NCBI GenBank assembly: GCA_033557685.1 | Contig: JAWQRN010000093.1 | Coordinates: 1 to 39,743 of the forward strand | DNA: 39,743 nt | Reading direction: 5' to 3' | From: Sperchopsis tessellata | Lineage: Eukaryota; Arthropoda; Insecta; Coleoptera; Hydrophilidae | Shown: piece by piece, positions 20,901 to 31,329 of the stretch | How positions within the stretch are numbered: position 1 is the stretch's first letter | How the letters are laid out: every line of letters begins with the position of its first letter | Notes under the pieces: generated by a model | Seen by the model: the letters and a program-made list of their open reading frames with translations, nothing else | Databases searched by the model: none | Told to the model about the DNA's origin: nothing | Position numbers and translations under genes: made by a program

Positions 20901-23900
20901 CACATTAACTTAAAAGGAACTTAAATACTATTACTTTGTATTTATTATTAGACTACATATTACAATGTAAATATTAAAATTATTATAGTAAAATATACTA
21001 TTTATATACATAGAGAAATAAACGAAATAACATTTGGATTATACGATGAACTTTGAAACTTTCAATTGAACTTTGGTATAATGATATATCACATTATATA
21101 AAATATTACAATAAAATAACATCTTCGCACCTAGTTAACTTTACTGTGGCAAATTCTTGGATTAAAGAATCATATTTCACATTTTTTGTATTCACATATT
21201 AAATTGATATAAGTGCCAAACTATCTTGTCCTGGTAGATCTCAAATAATTGTTGACTTAACTTTTCGATTATCTGCTTAATGTTCAACATCTCTTCCCGC
21301 GTTCCTTTGCCCTTGGCAAATGCTGCCTGTTCAACTATAATCTGCCATGATAATATTCAGGGGGACTTTGCTCGTGTAGGAAATATATGCTCTCGTATGC
21401 CAGTTATCCTAATTCGGCCCCGTTTCTAGTACCCCATGTGCGTGGTGCATATTTTTTCATTGTCCTTATTCAAATCTTTCGTATTGTTATGATCAGCGTG
21501 AGTTTTTGCCTCTACACACAATTCTTAATTTTTGTATTTTCCACATATACGTTGTATCAAGAAATTAAACTGTGCGTACTTACTTCTTTGTTGTTCTGTA
21601 TTTATATCCCTTTTCTTCAATTGGTGTCTCTCCTCTATGACGTCAAGGGTAACGTCCTTCATTCAGTGTTTCTTTTTTTTTAGGTCTCTGGTTGTTATTA
21701 GTTTCTTTTACAGTTTCTATAATAATTTCTTTAAGTGTTATCCACTGATTTTCAGTAGGTTTTTAGATTGCTTGTATGTTAACTTCCAGTCCAGCAATCA
21801 TTGGGAGTTGACATTGTTGTCAATTATTAGCTCTATGTTAAACTTTTAGATTTATCTGAGAGTGTTTGAGCATGAGTTAGCTTCCATATTCTTTACGGGA
21901 AAGTCTTGACATTTCTAATTGATGTAGTCTGTCGGGATTTTATTAGAATGTAGTCCATTTGATTACAATAGTTTCCCTCAGGTGAATGCCAGGTATAAGG
22001 TCATCGAATGTGATGTCTATACATAGAATTGGCTACCATTAGGCTGTAAGAAGTTAATCAGTTTTTCTTCCTAATGCCTATGCTGTATTTTCTGATTATT
22101 GATCTTATGAGGTTGTTATGTGCTTCTCTTATTTTGGCATTGAAATCTCCAATATTAAGATGATTTCTCTATTAGGTATGTTCTGTAATGTTTGGGCCAG
22201 TAAAACTTTTCTATAACTTCTAAATTTGACTCACTAGTTGGAACATATACCTCGAAATGAAAAGTACAAGACCATTCACCAAAATACATTTCCTGCATTA
22301 ACACTTTTTAAAGATAAAACTTTTAAAATCCCACCCAAGTCAATTTAACTATTTGAATAATAGTTTTGAGAAGTAATCTATTTTTCACAATATAAACCCC
22401 CAATTTTTAGCATCTTATATTGTTTGATGCCCAAATATGTAATAACTTTTTGTGTTTTTGTTCATTTTAGAGATTTTCTCTACTTTGAGTATTATGGTTG
22501 TGCTCCAGTATAAAATAAAAAGCCGGCGATCTGTATACTTATATCAATGCAGCTTGTATGTATAACTCACGTATGTCCAGGACCTTGATTTACTTCAGTG
22601 GGGTACCTACCAGCTATTTATAAAATAGTTTTTAGTGTACATCAATGGGCAGTTTCTAATATTTGAATTGTCTTATTATAAGCCGTGTACCAATAAATTA
22701 TACCATAGCACATCACCAATTCATGTATACAATTTATTGGCAGGTATTTGATGCATACATTTATCTGGTATTTAATACTTTTTCATAAGCTTCATATCTG
22801 TTTGTGTTTAAGTTATTTAACGTTTCCAATGATAAAATGTTTGTTAATACTCTGTACTAGTATATAATGTGTCTTATCTTTTAAGTTACCAGCATGAGTT
22901 CTTGCCAATTTAATTTTTCATATATTATAATTGCAAGGTATTTAGTACTTTTGTTGCCGAAATAGTGATACTGTCACCTCCACACCAATCAGATGTATAT
23001 ATATTTAACCTGGGAACTTCTGTCTTATTCACCTCTGCAAATACAAATGCAATAAAGTTAGGTATTAGTGTTGTGTCATCCAGATACAATATCACCAGCC
23101 TCTTATGTCATACCATTAATAAAAATGATATAAAGTAGCAAAAGGGCCAACAATAACTGTTCCTCAGTTTTAACTAATGGCTAATGATGGTAAATTTCTT
23201 ATTCTCAAGTTTTCCATCTTTTCTAGTAGGAGTATATGTGATACCATATCAATTGCTTTAGCCAGGCTTAAGAAAACCACTATGCAATTTATATTGTCAT
23301 TAAAAAATTTTAAAATTGTACTTTTAATTTCTACTATCTCAGATTCTATTAACTTACCCTTTGTTTTATGCACTTTTCTAATAGTTTGTTGTATTATTAA
23401 TTCGTTATAATGGTCTGTAGTTTCCCATCACTGTTACACCCTACTTTTGTTAAATGATATAGCCACAGACTTTTTATTTAGGTCTGGACTAGATCCATTG
23501 AAATTATCAAATCAAATATACATTCCAAAGACCTTATAATAAATAAATACACCTATTTAATTGTTATAGCTTTAATACTTTATTTTCTGACAGATACTTT
23601 ATTTTTCAATTTGTATATGTATCCAAGGAGTTCTCGCTAAGATATTGGTGGCAGATATAAACAATTTTGTACAACCTTTACAATTTGTTTTTATTTGTTG
23701 GGTCTGTTTTATCTGTTCTGCCAGTTTACTTCCTTAATTTTCTGCCAGATCCTCTATCTTTCAATTTGTATATGTATCCAAGGAGTTCTTGCTGAGATAT
23801 TGGTAGCATATATAAACAATTTTTTACACCCTTTACAATTTGTTTGTTTTGTTGAGTCTGTTTTATCTATTCTGTTACTTTACTTTTAATATTTATAAAA

Positions 23901-26900
23901 TAATCAAGTAAATTACATGTTACCTTCTTCCAGTGAGATTTTGTTCTTAATTTCTATAAGTTCTGTAATCCTGAATAAACCCTCTTATTGTCAGGATTTT
24001 TATCAATTGTTTGTTTCATTTTATCTCTTTTTTATTTAGATTTATTAGGCTATATGTGATCCATAGCTTTTGCTTCTATTCCTTGCTGTTTTAGTGTAGA
24101 TGAAATGTATTGGCATTATTATGATAATTTTTTTTTTTTTTTCTAAAATATATTTGCAGCCTCTTCAGGTCCGTTTTCTAAAATATTTCATCCGAGGATA
24201 TGTTAGCTAATATCTATTCGAAAGCATTGTTATAAATTTGACAGAATATATCCTTTGACTGATCCATTTCTGCTAAGTTTTATATCATCAAACTTATATT
24301 CAGCAAACACTACTAATGGTCTTTGATAAGGCATTTATTATGTTATTTTTACAAATGTTTGATTCAAACAAGTTTGGATATGTTAGGTAACTCTCATTGG
24401 TTTATTTATATAAAAGATATATCCTTCTAAGACATTCAAATTAACTTCATTAAAGTAAACATTTCTAGACCGTTCCTTTTATCATTTAATATAATATCTA
24501 GTTCAATAATATACCAGGTCTGTAAGGAATTTGCCCATAGATGGCTCTAGTTGTCAATGCAGTGACTGTCAAACCGCATCATTGGCGCCTTTTTCTTGGG
24601 TTTACATTTGTCAAAGACTTTTAACTCACAATACAAGTTTCATACAACAACATATTTTTTCATACCGTTGAACATGTCGAATTTTGTTCCTGAAAAATAC
24701 GATTTGCAGAGCATTGATTTTCTGTTACCATTTGACGGAAACTGCTGCGGAATCGCATCGAAGGCTTGTCGAAGTTTACGGTAAGCATGCTCTTGGTAAG
24801 TTACAGTGCTTTGAATGGTTAAAAAAATTCAAAAGTGGCAATTTTGACATGTGAAACGAAGAACGTGGAAGACCACCGAGAAAGTTTGAAGATGCCGAAT
24901 TGCAAGCATTGTTGGATGAGGATGACGCTCAAACGCAACTTCAACTCTCGGATCAATTAACAGGTTGACTGCCTGCTTATATTTTAAGATCGTGGCTGTC
25001 GCCAAAATGATTTTTTAAATATTCAAGTTTTGTTTTGCAAAATATGAAGTAAAAGTAGTCCATAAAGGATGAAATACTATAGCAAGGAATTGTAAAGCAA
25101 ACACCACTCTGATCGGAGTAATTGACGCTACTGAGAGAAGCAGTATAAAAATAAAATTTTTGTATTGCTAAAATTAGTTAAGGTTATTTTCACGGTCTCC
25201 ATTCTATCATTACTATGTTGAACTTTCACACAGATTACAAGCCTATTATTTTGATTACAGTTTTCATAATTGTAAAATATATTATAGCCTTCTAAATCTC
25301 AATTTTTGAGTTAGATTCTAACAAAACCAATAGTTCAGTTCCTTTGCAAGCTTCTACTATTAGTGTAGAAATATTTGTATATTTTCTTCTTTTTTTAAAG
25401 GTAATAATCTATTTTAGTTCATGTAGTCCGTACAGTAAACTGTATTAATTTCAAAATTCATTATTTAGCATATCAATATATGTTGTCTCTGTTTAATATC
25501 TAACTGTTTTTCCATAATTTCAAGGTTGGATTATAGAATTTAAACCAAATAATGAAAAAATAGAACAAAAAACTATTAGAGATCAGCCGTAATTGTATCT
25601 CCAAAATAAATAGCACACATGAAGCATTTCTTTACACCCAAAAAAAAACAATCTTTAATATCTAAATTTTACTCACTTGTTTACAAATTTTGCATCTGAA
25701 CACACCAAGATATTTGTGTTCGACAATCATTCTGCCATCTGTGATTCACACATTTTTATGACCCAACTTGTCAACAGCTTACGCATATTTTGATATTTTT
25801 TGACCGTCGAGCCTGTATTTAATATATCTATCGATAATACTGTTTTACCTATAGCAGTAATTAAAAATCTGGGAGTTTATATGGATCCAGATATAGGTTT
25901 CAAGGTGCACGTGACTAGAATGATTCAAAGATCATATTCCACTCAGCAATTGAAAATTATATTATGTAACTCACTGATACTGTCTAACTTCAATTATTGT
26001 GATATTGTTTATGACTGCTGTTTAGATTTTTCTGATGTATGTTGTATTCAGAGAATAGAAAACTCATGCCTGAGATTCATTTATGGTATCCATCGTGGGA
26101 CAGCAAATTTCACACACTCCGCTTTGGGCAGATTGTTTGTCTATGACTGATCCCCGAAGTCTTCATTCAATTTGTTTGTATCATAGAATGGTTAGTATTA
26201 AGATGCCTCCTTATTTTTATCAGAAGACACGTTTAAGAAAGTGATGTACATAATATTAATGTTAGACACAAGAAGGCATACCGAGAGTGCTCAATGTTAT
26301 AAAATTGGTGGTTACGAATTGTTGACTTGGGAGAAATTTTGGATAGGGAGTTACCATTTACTTTGCATTATGATGCTATTGTAGTGTAGGCGGTGCTCTT
26401 CCAAAGATGGGTTTCTTGAAAAGAATGGCTGTTGACTTAACTAATGTTGGGGCTCTTGCAGTCCTGTATCTTTCCTTAGAGCAGTTCTTGAATACTGCAT
26501 ATTTAGCGGTTGGATAAAGCCCAGCGGAAGTTTTGCAGACTGGTTGCTTATAAACTCAGTCTATAGAGTATATTTTTGTCTACTGATGAAACCTTGCTTT
26601 ACCTGGGATTGGATTCGTTGGGGACTCGAAGGCATTATTCTGATGTATGTTTTTGTTTTAAGGTTCTGAATGGTTTGATTGATTCACCTTCTTTGTTGGC
26701 TTAATTTGGTATCCATATACCTAGTCGTTTAACTCATGATCCAACATTTCTTAGTGTGATACCCTAGAACATCTTATGCCGTTCGTTGTCCTGTTGATAG
26801 AGTTGCATCAGACTTTGTTGAGTTTTTGTTGTCATTTATTTGCACATTATGGTTAGGTTTTGTTTTTTTTTATTCGTTTGTTAAATTTTGTAAAAAGGGA

Positions 26901-27663
26901 GATAAGATTTATTGTCCAAATTTGTAAATGTCGAGTGCGTAAATAAAATTATTAAAGATACTGTTACGATCCCCAGACATAATTTCGAAACTCCTAAAGA
27001 CCATTTTCCTACAGAATTGTACATTATATAAAATGAATACTATTACAGTTTTTAGATATTTTCAGTCAATAATAAATGATTATTTATTTATATGTGCAGC
27101 CATATCGTCGATTTGGACGTTAAATTTATCGAAAAGTATAGTCGTCACAATTTTCTCTGTATTCTCATCAGATTGTTTGGGAATCCTAAATACTTTAAAA
27201 CTGTTTCTCCTGCTGTTTTTTTTCATCCTTCGATCCCACATCTGTTTATCGTCATCACTCTTCTCCATTACTGTATTCACCTAATTTTTTAGATCGGCGA
27301 CCTCTTTCTTGTATCCCTCAAATAATAGTTTCAGCTTTGACACAATTAAATTGAAAAAGGTATTTAGGACTTTGTCCTTCATGGTTGTGTAGCTCTGAAT
27401 TCAGATGTATCAATCTCTCTGTATGTTGCATCAATCAGGCAACAATTATTTTTTATCCTAAAATGAAGTACTTTACATACCTGCAAAAATTGGATTTGAA
27501 GTAACTTTAAAAATAATATCAAAATAAGAAAGATAAATTGAAGTTAATGTTATGGAGCTAATACAAAAACTGTAATGATTTTATTTTTATTTTTCAGGAA
27601 GAAGAAATTGTGAAACCAAAGCAAGCCAAAAAACGCAAAAAGGTAATGTCAGATAGTGATTGA
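14905..27663 (+). CDS. INTS3: Integrator complex subunit 3, three coding exons
   Basis: INTS3 belongs to the nuclear Integrator complex, which acts on nascent RNA polymerase II transcripts (snRNA 3'-end cleavage, promoter-proximal termination). In vertebrates it is also the scaffold of the SOSS single-strand-DNA-binding complex. Exons: 14905-14979 (25 codons, donor GTAAAT), 15124-18081 (986 codons, acceptor TTTCAG, donor GTAAGG), and 27598-27663 (21 codons plus TGA, acceptor TTTTCAG). All junctions are phase 0. The product is about 1,032 residues, close to the human length of about 1,040. Near-invariant stretches match the family: LTEPQNAAKCYRDL, GRDLVRLLQNVARIPEFE (about 225-242), TSRRFLQSRLTPEME, WFQRQYLATPESQSLRCD and TCTSNVAVSNAKLALFYDW (about 356-374). 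An acidic linker (about 513-540) contains AFSDEEDEPT. The C-terminal helical half ends in a basic segment, KPKQAKKRKK, then SDSD. The ATG at 14905 is preferred because the upstream exon supplies the conserved start of the family. Confidence 0.96.
14980..15123 (+). other. INTS3 intron 1
   Basis: A 144-bp phase-0 intron with GT (GTAAAT) and AG (TTTGTTTCAG) ends. It has an in-frame ATG at 15034, so an uninterrupted frame from 15034 runs into exon 2. The first 30 codons of that frame are intronic and show no family similarity. Confidence 0.88.
18770..19219 (-). pseudogene. Possible Penelope-like retroelement C-terminal fragment
   Basis: A 129-codon - strand frame (19219-18830) contains MVELDHETGHIIIFKDTKFL followed by ARESLYFYRKLSQAIEVY. 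This resembles the segment after the GIY-YIG nuclease core of Penelope-like elements, where an ExGH motif, a stretch ending in DTKVLA and then an REAIEI-like motif occur. In the next frame, similarity appears to continue as PDGTVPIHCAF. The GIY and YIG residues and the RT are not seen. It could instead be a chance frame or another element, so the call is tentative. Confidence 0.33.
19687..19718 (+). other. Hammerhead-like motif with palindromic stem III
   Basis: Reads CTGAAGA (19687-19693, canonical CTGANGA), one extra T, stem II GAGGC (19695-19699) with loop AGGT and GCCTC (19704-19708), then GAAA (19709-19712), self-complementary ACATGT, and C at the expected cleavage position 19718. Stem I could form from GTAGC upstream and GCTAT downstream with one mismatch at its base. 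Dimeric type I hammerheads with tiny palindromic stem III are known from Penelope-like elements. The extra T departs from the canonical core. An AATAAA lies just downstream (about 19730). Confidence 0.35.
19785..20188. repeat. Two ATCGAT-rich satellite-like blocks
   Basis: Two clusters (about 19785-19922 and 20026-20188) are built from variants of a 20-24 bp unit such as ATCATCAATAATTTGATTA plus ATCGATTATCGAT. ATCGAT and TTGATTAATCGAT are palindromic or nearly so, so each block can fold on itself. A 100-bp non-repetitive spacer separates them. Nothing is coded. This is a local microsatellite-like expansion inside the INTS3 intron. Confidence 0.7.
20330..20735 (+). mobile_element. Degraded mariner transposase fragment (3' half)
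   Basis: Pieces of the catalytic C-terminal half occur in order over several frames: NGDAFEN near 20413 (family: INGEYYA), SDLALSDFFYSKI near 20558-20600 (family: SPDLAPSDFFLF, holding the third catalytic Asp), and a terminal VNVEGNYVKT followed by TAA at 20733-20735. The same arrangement is clearer in the related copy at 37690-38300, to which this segment aligns for about 250 bp. Heavily mutated. Confidence 0.45.
20736..21199. other. AT-rich intronic stretch
   Basis: Low-complexity AT-rich sequence within INTS3 intron 2. Nothing recognised. Confidence 0.5.
21200..22290 (-). mobile_element. RTE-like LINE fragment: endonuclease to start of RT
   Basis: Reading leftwards from 22290: an endonuclease segment like VQVYVPTSESNLE (about 22260-22220), IEKFYW, then a core in broken frames (GDFNAK-like: WRFQCQNK, about 22155), LINFLQPNG near 22070, and a WHSPEGNY-like stretch near 21975. 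Further left an RT fingers motif reads AAFAKGKGTREEMLNIKQII (about 21330-21270), ending near 21200 before the palm domain. The 3' half is absent. It is a third, distinct RTE-like copy in the window, disabled by many shifts. Confidence 0.62.
22550..24500 (-). mobile_element. CR1/Jockey-like LINE, decayed
   Basis: Reading leftwards from 24500: endonuclease-end and linker remnants (VFAEYKFDDI, AEMDQSKDIFCQIYNNAFE, about 24330-24210), then a linker (about 24000-23500) that contains a 155-bp tandem duplication. The RT follows: NINCIVVFLSLAKAIDMVSH (23295-23240; family FLDLAKAFDTVSH, so Asp and Phe are altered), LLLEKMENLRIRNLP, a GTVIVGPFATLYHF-like B region (about 23150), LVILYLDDTTLIP near 23085, and a C-terminal VMCYGIIYWYTAYNK (about 22720-22670). 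The active-site DD is recognisable in one frame. Similarity fades near 22550. Confidence 0.6.
23581..23890. repeat. 155-bp tandem duplication
   Basis: Two adjacent copies (23581-23735 and 23736-23890) share long stretches such as CAATTTGTATATGTATCCAA and AGATATTGGT, with scattered substitutions and small indels. The offset measured at two separate anchors is 155 bp. The duplication lies inside the decayed CR1-like LINE and probably arose after insertion. Confidence 0.8.
24514..24970 (+). mobile_element. Mariner element, 5' part only
   Basis: The left end appears to start after TA at 24512-24513 with CCAGGTCTGTAAGGAATTTG. The transposase ATG at 24674 gives SNFVPEKYDLQSI, then a +1 frameshift, after which the helix-turn-helix region reads LTETAAESHRRLVEVYGKHA, LGKLQCFEWLKKFKSGNFDM, stop, NEERGRPPRKFEDAELQAL and LDEDDAQTQLQLSDQL. 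The similarity stops abruptly near 24966, and the catalytic domain and right terminus are missing. It differs clearly from the mariner at 7.7 kb, indicating a separate lineage. Confidence 0.78.
24971..25795. other. AT-rich intronic stretch
   Basis: No coding similarity or element structure recognised. Confidence 0.5.
25800..26370 (+). mobile_element. CR1-like LINE, 3' part of RT
   Basis: A 116-codon frame carries the post-catalytic region of a LINE RT: AVIKNLGVYMDPDIGFKVHV, MIQRSYSTQQLK, LCNSLILSNFNYCDIVYDCC and IQRIENSCLRFIYGIHRG. Similarity continues in another frame after 26150 (SLHSICLYHRMVSIKMPPY). The catalytic part is missing, so this is a 5'-truncated copy. Confidence 0.75.
26384..26960 (+). 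mobile_element. Second LINE 3' fragment of a different family
   Basis: Begins with LGFLKRMAVDLTNVGALAVL, then LEQFLNTAYLAVG and a stretch like LGLDSLGTRRHYSDVCFCFK in shifted frame, LNGLIDSPSLLA and FGIHIPSRLTHDPTFLSVIP. This is the C-terminal layout of Jockey/R1-group LINEs and differs from the CR1-like fragment just upstream. It ends with AATAAA near 26942. Confidence 0.65.
27050..27390 (-). pseudogene. LINE ORF1-like fragment
   Basis: A - strand frame reads MKDKVLNTFFNLIVSKLKLL (in the adjacent frame) then KKNSRRNSFKVFRIPKQSDE and NTEKIVTTILFDKFNVQIDD. A short coiled-coil-like region followed by a segment like YSRRNSIRIFGIPE is typical of the RNA-binding ORF1 proteins of some non-LTR retrotransposons. 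It is truncated at both ends and has one stop. Confidence 0.55.
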
Positions 27664-27784
27664 CGGAACCAATTAGAAATAAGCAATACCTCCTACTTGA
27701 CGATACTTGAGTGTCAGTGTCGATACAAAAACTGTTTAAGCAACTTACAAATAAGTTCGATAAACATTATGGGGCTAGTGATGT

Positions 27785-27801
27785 AATAAAGTTTTAATAA
27801 A
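27785..27801 (+). terminator. Polyadenylation signals of INTS3
   Basis: Two overlapping candidates, AATAAA at 27785-27790 and 27796-27801, lie 120-140 bp after the INTS3 stop codon and are followed by an A-rich stretch. They give a short 3' UTR. The exact cleavage site cannot be placed. Confidence 0.6.
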
Positions 27802-30800
27802 AAAAAACAAAATTAGACAAAAATAGTTTATCAAGTGCACACTGCCTATACAGTTGTTCATATTAGTTGAAAACATTGAGTACCTAAATATTTTTCTTTA
27901 TCATATTTTGGTTTGTTAATTGTATTTATAGTTTTAAATGTTATTTCATAAAATAACTATTTTAAATTATAAACACTTTGTATTCTGTAATTAATTCTTT
28001 ATATGTATATAACTGTTATTGTTAGTCTGTCCCTGTTGCCGTTTTATATTTCAGGGTTATCATGAATACCTTAATTAGAAGAATTTTAAGAAAATTGTAT
28101 ATTATAATGTTTTATTACAATATCAGAAAATTGTATATATAGATTTTGTAAATATATTTATAAACAATCGTACACTGCTTTTTTAAATATTTTATGGAGC
28201 TGACCGGACCGTTACTTCATCTAAATACATTTTAAGATTTATTATCGTTAATGAAAATCTATCTTAACTTTCACAGATGACATATTGGTATTCTTGTAAA
28301 CTGATAATGCAGAAATTTGCATTAGTTGCAAAATATGTTTGTTTTAATAACATAGCTTTACTTATTCTGCTTCATATTTGAAATTTGGTTATGATAAAAA
28401 AAAACAACCACTTCGTATTCCATTAATTTTAATCTTTCTTTAACATAACCAAATTAACAATACAAATATCAAGATCTGATAAAGCCGGTATCTTTATGTA
28501 TGTGAAAGACAAATGCCTTTGTGATCATTGCAATTCTGAGACATTAAAGCCTGTATGAATGATATTTTTATTAAAATTTTAGTATTTGAAAAACAAAATT
28601 TTTAAAAGATCACCTGTGTTCAAATAAAACTGACAAATATATATATTTAGAACACCTACAAATTTAGGAATCGCATTTAAAATATCTTCATATCACCATT
28701 TTAGCAAGGGATTCTTTGTCATGTTCTCGGTAATTTGTTCGAATGAATATTTGTTCAATTAGCATTTGTTTGAAGGGACAGTTATTTAAAAAAATATATA
28801 TTGTTTAACAATAGATAAAAGTAAATTTTGCATTACAAATACGACTTATCGCTATCTGCGACAAAGATAATTAATTTATTGTATTAAATCATTAATACTT
28901 ATTGTACATTACAGTAAATAAGTAGATATCTATCTGTTTAGGTACCTGTTGTCACCTTTCCTGTTTTTAGCATTTTGTTTATTCCTCATCCTCGTTTATT
29001 TTCAAATTTCTGCAAATCTATTTAGATAAGTATTTTAATGTAGCTACTGTAAATATATTTGCCAATTTATCCTTTGTAATTTAAGCCATCCTATTGAAAT
29101 TAAATATCAATGCTTTCAAAAAATCAGCTTAAAGTTAACATTATATAATTATTTATAAATGAACATTTAAACAAAAAATATTCAAAGATGTAATCTGTAT
29201 AATCTAAGAGGCAAACGAAAACAGTAAATAATAAATTTTAGTGTTGTGAACACAATTTAATTCTTAACACATTGTTGTAAATGCGGCAAATTTTCGATTC
29301 TACATAACAAAAGTAAATAAATTTCCATTTGCATAAATCGAAGAAATTACCTATCGAGCAAATATTCATTGGAACAAATTACTTTCGAACAAATTACCGG
29401 ATGCGAAATAAAAATAGTAATTCCAGACAACCAACTGTATAATTATTTTATAAATAATATTTTTTTAGAACTTACAATAAAAAAAAGAACAGTTCGACTA
29501 TTTTTGTAGTTTGAAGATTATGAAATTACTATATTACTTATTATTTTAAACAATAAAACGTTTAGTGACGGAAACAAAACGTTTCAAATTTAAACTAAAG
29601 ATATTTTGTATATGCCTGTGTTTGTGCAGTTGTCGCAGCATATTTCACGAAGCTCTAAAATCTTACGAGGTAGTGGGTCGTGCATATAATCACAGTTACA
29701 GAAAACTCAAATGAAATCGTTTGAAATACAATGAATCTATTCAGAGACAAGATATAAAAAAAACAGGACATGTCTTGTAAAAATTGGACATATGGTCACA
29801 CTAAATATGACACAATTTGCAGGTACTTTTGCCTGGGGTAAATTATAATGTGAATACAGAGTTAAAAATTAAGACCTACCATCTTAAATTTTGAGTTCCT
29901 CTTGACTTGAATTTAATTTTCTAATTTAATTTCCTTCAAAGTTCGTTGTTTAAATTCAGACCTGTATAGTTTGTTATATAACGTTGTTGCATACAAAGTC
30001 ATACACAAATACTGTATTTTGTGAAGCACTGAATATATTAATATTTTCATTTAGAAACGAAATTCTTTAAAAAAATTTACCTATGTATTACGTTGTTTTG
30101 TAAACAACACGTACCATAGAGATTCCTGTCAACTATATTCTTTCGAAGTAGGGGACAAACTTGTACGGGCAAAGAAACATCTACAGATGTATTAGCCTGC
30201 TGTTACTATCTTTTCTTCCTTAAAAAATGTTTTGGAGTGGTTCACATTTATAAAGAAATCTTTATATGTATGGTCATAGCAATAAAACAAACGTCTTTAA
30301 TTCCAAATCGTACAGATTTCATAAAATTCAATGTTTCTGAATGCGTACGAATTATTTTTCATAACAGCATTGCTACCCTTATTCATTGTCATTACATTTT
30401 ACAGTTCTCATTTAATATTACTTCATTATCAGCATTATTCCCTTTTCCACATAATTTTATTCAATATCCATCTTGAAGCCTCATGATATCTTTTCTCAAT
30501 GAAAATATTAAATAGCTATAACATATTTTTGTAATTTACTCTTATTATAATTTAAACCTTTTGCTCTGTGAAATTTATCAAATTTTTCTTTAACTTTATT
30601 AAAACCTTTTTGTAGTTGTAACATTTCCAATTTTAGTTGCATGTACTGAATCCTATTATGTGAGATTTGGAAATTATTGTATATATTTGGTATTGAGATG
30701 ATACATTTTAAAAAATATCTGAAATGTAATAAAAGAAATTTATTGAGTTTATTTAACCAACTATTTGTATGTTTTTTTTTTATTTATAAGTTGTATATCA

Positions 30801-31149
30801 TCCTTTATACCTTTTAAAGGTTTGGTCGCCATCAAGTGACATTGAGGGTTCTGTCATCACGGTGGGCTTTGTGTTATAGCTCGACCAATATGTGAGCATC
30901 TCTGGGATGGGGATGAACACGGTGCGCAGTTATATGGAAGATTCTAATTCGAGAAAAGGGGGAATGTATACACTACCAAAACATCTTTACTACTTCGTGT
31001 AGGTGAGCTCAGGCGATTCAAGAAAGATACTCATTTACAATTCGAGGATAAATATTTCTCACGTGCTTCTCTTTTGAATAGTACAATTTTCTTTTTTGAG
31101 TGGTGTTTTGAGTTTTAATTTTAACTATTAAAGTGGAGTTTCAATCGAA
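27802..31149. other. Long AT-rich intergenic region
   Basis: Apart from the inverted-repeat candidate at 28728-29399, I recognise no gene, RNA or transposon. The part from about 30820 to 31100 is less AT-rich and may belong to the DDE element that follows, but I could not identify its end. A 79-codon frame at 30237-30476 lacks motifs. Confidence 0.45.
28728..29399. mobile_element. Candidate non-autonomous element with inverted 15-16 bp subrepeats
   Basis: A perfect 16-bp inverted pair bounds the segment: CGGTAATTTGTTCGAA at 28728-28743 and its complement at 29384-29399. Inside each end the motif repeats as degenerate 15-16 bp units: TGAATATTTGTTCAATTAGC on the left, and AAATTACCTATCGAGC, AAATATTCATTGGAAC and AAATTACTTTCGAAC on the right. 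The span is 672 bp and non-coding. No target duplication is apparent, so the boundaries may not be exact. Confidence 0.45.
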
Positions 31150-31329
31150 ACTTAAAGGACATATTTGAAACAGTCAGTCGAGAGAAATGATGCCCAACAT
31201 TTTGGCATTTATGACACATGATGCTGAATTGTTCAAATGTACAGCAAAGTCAAGTGAACATTTTGTGCCGTTAGCAAAAATTATTGAATGTGTTGCAGAG
31301 CTACATGTGTGTGTAAAATAATAACTTTT

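Larger units (their letters stand above)
18082..27597 (+). other. INTS3 intron 2, 9.5 kb, filled with transposon remnants
   Basis: Starts GTAAGG at 18082 and ends TTTTTCAG at 27597. It separates the last 21 codons from the rest of the gene. It contains, in order, a possible Penelope-like fragment, a hammerhead-like motif, ATCGAT-rich arrays, a mariner fragment, an RTE-like LINE fragment, a CR1-like LINE, another mariner fragment, two further LINE 3' fragments and an ORF1-like fragment. If the intron were retained, translation would stop at 18109-18111 after SSEVRFLMLFYI, removing the basic tail. Confidence 0.9.

Noticed and set aside
21387..21849. Two overlapping + strand hydrophobic frames of 98-105 codons
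   Set aside because: They lie opposite a recognisable - strand LINE; the hydrophobicity comes from the antisense of A-rich coding sequence.
30237..30476. 79-codon + strand frame
   Set aside because: No motif, and composition like the surrounding non-coding DNA.
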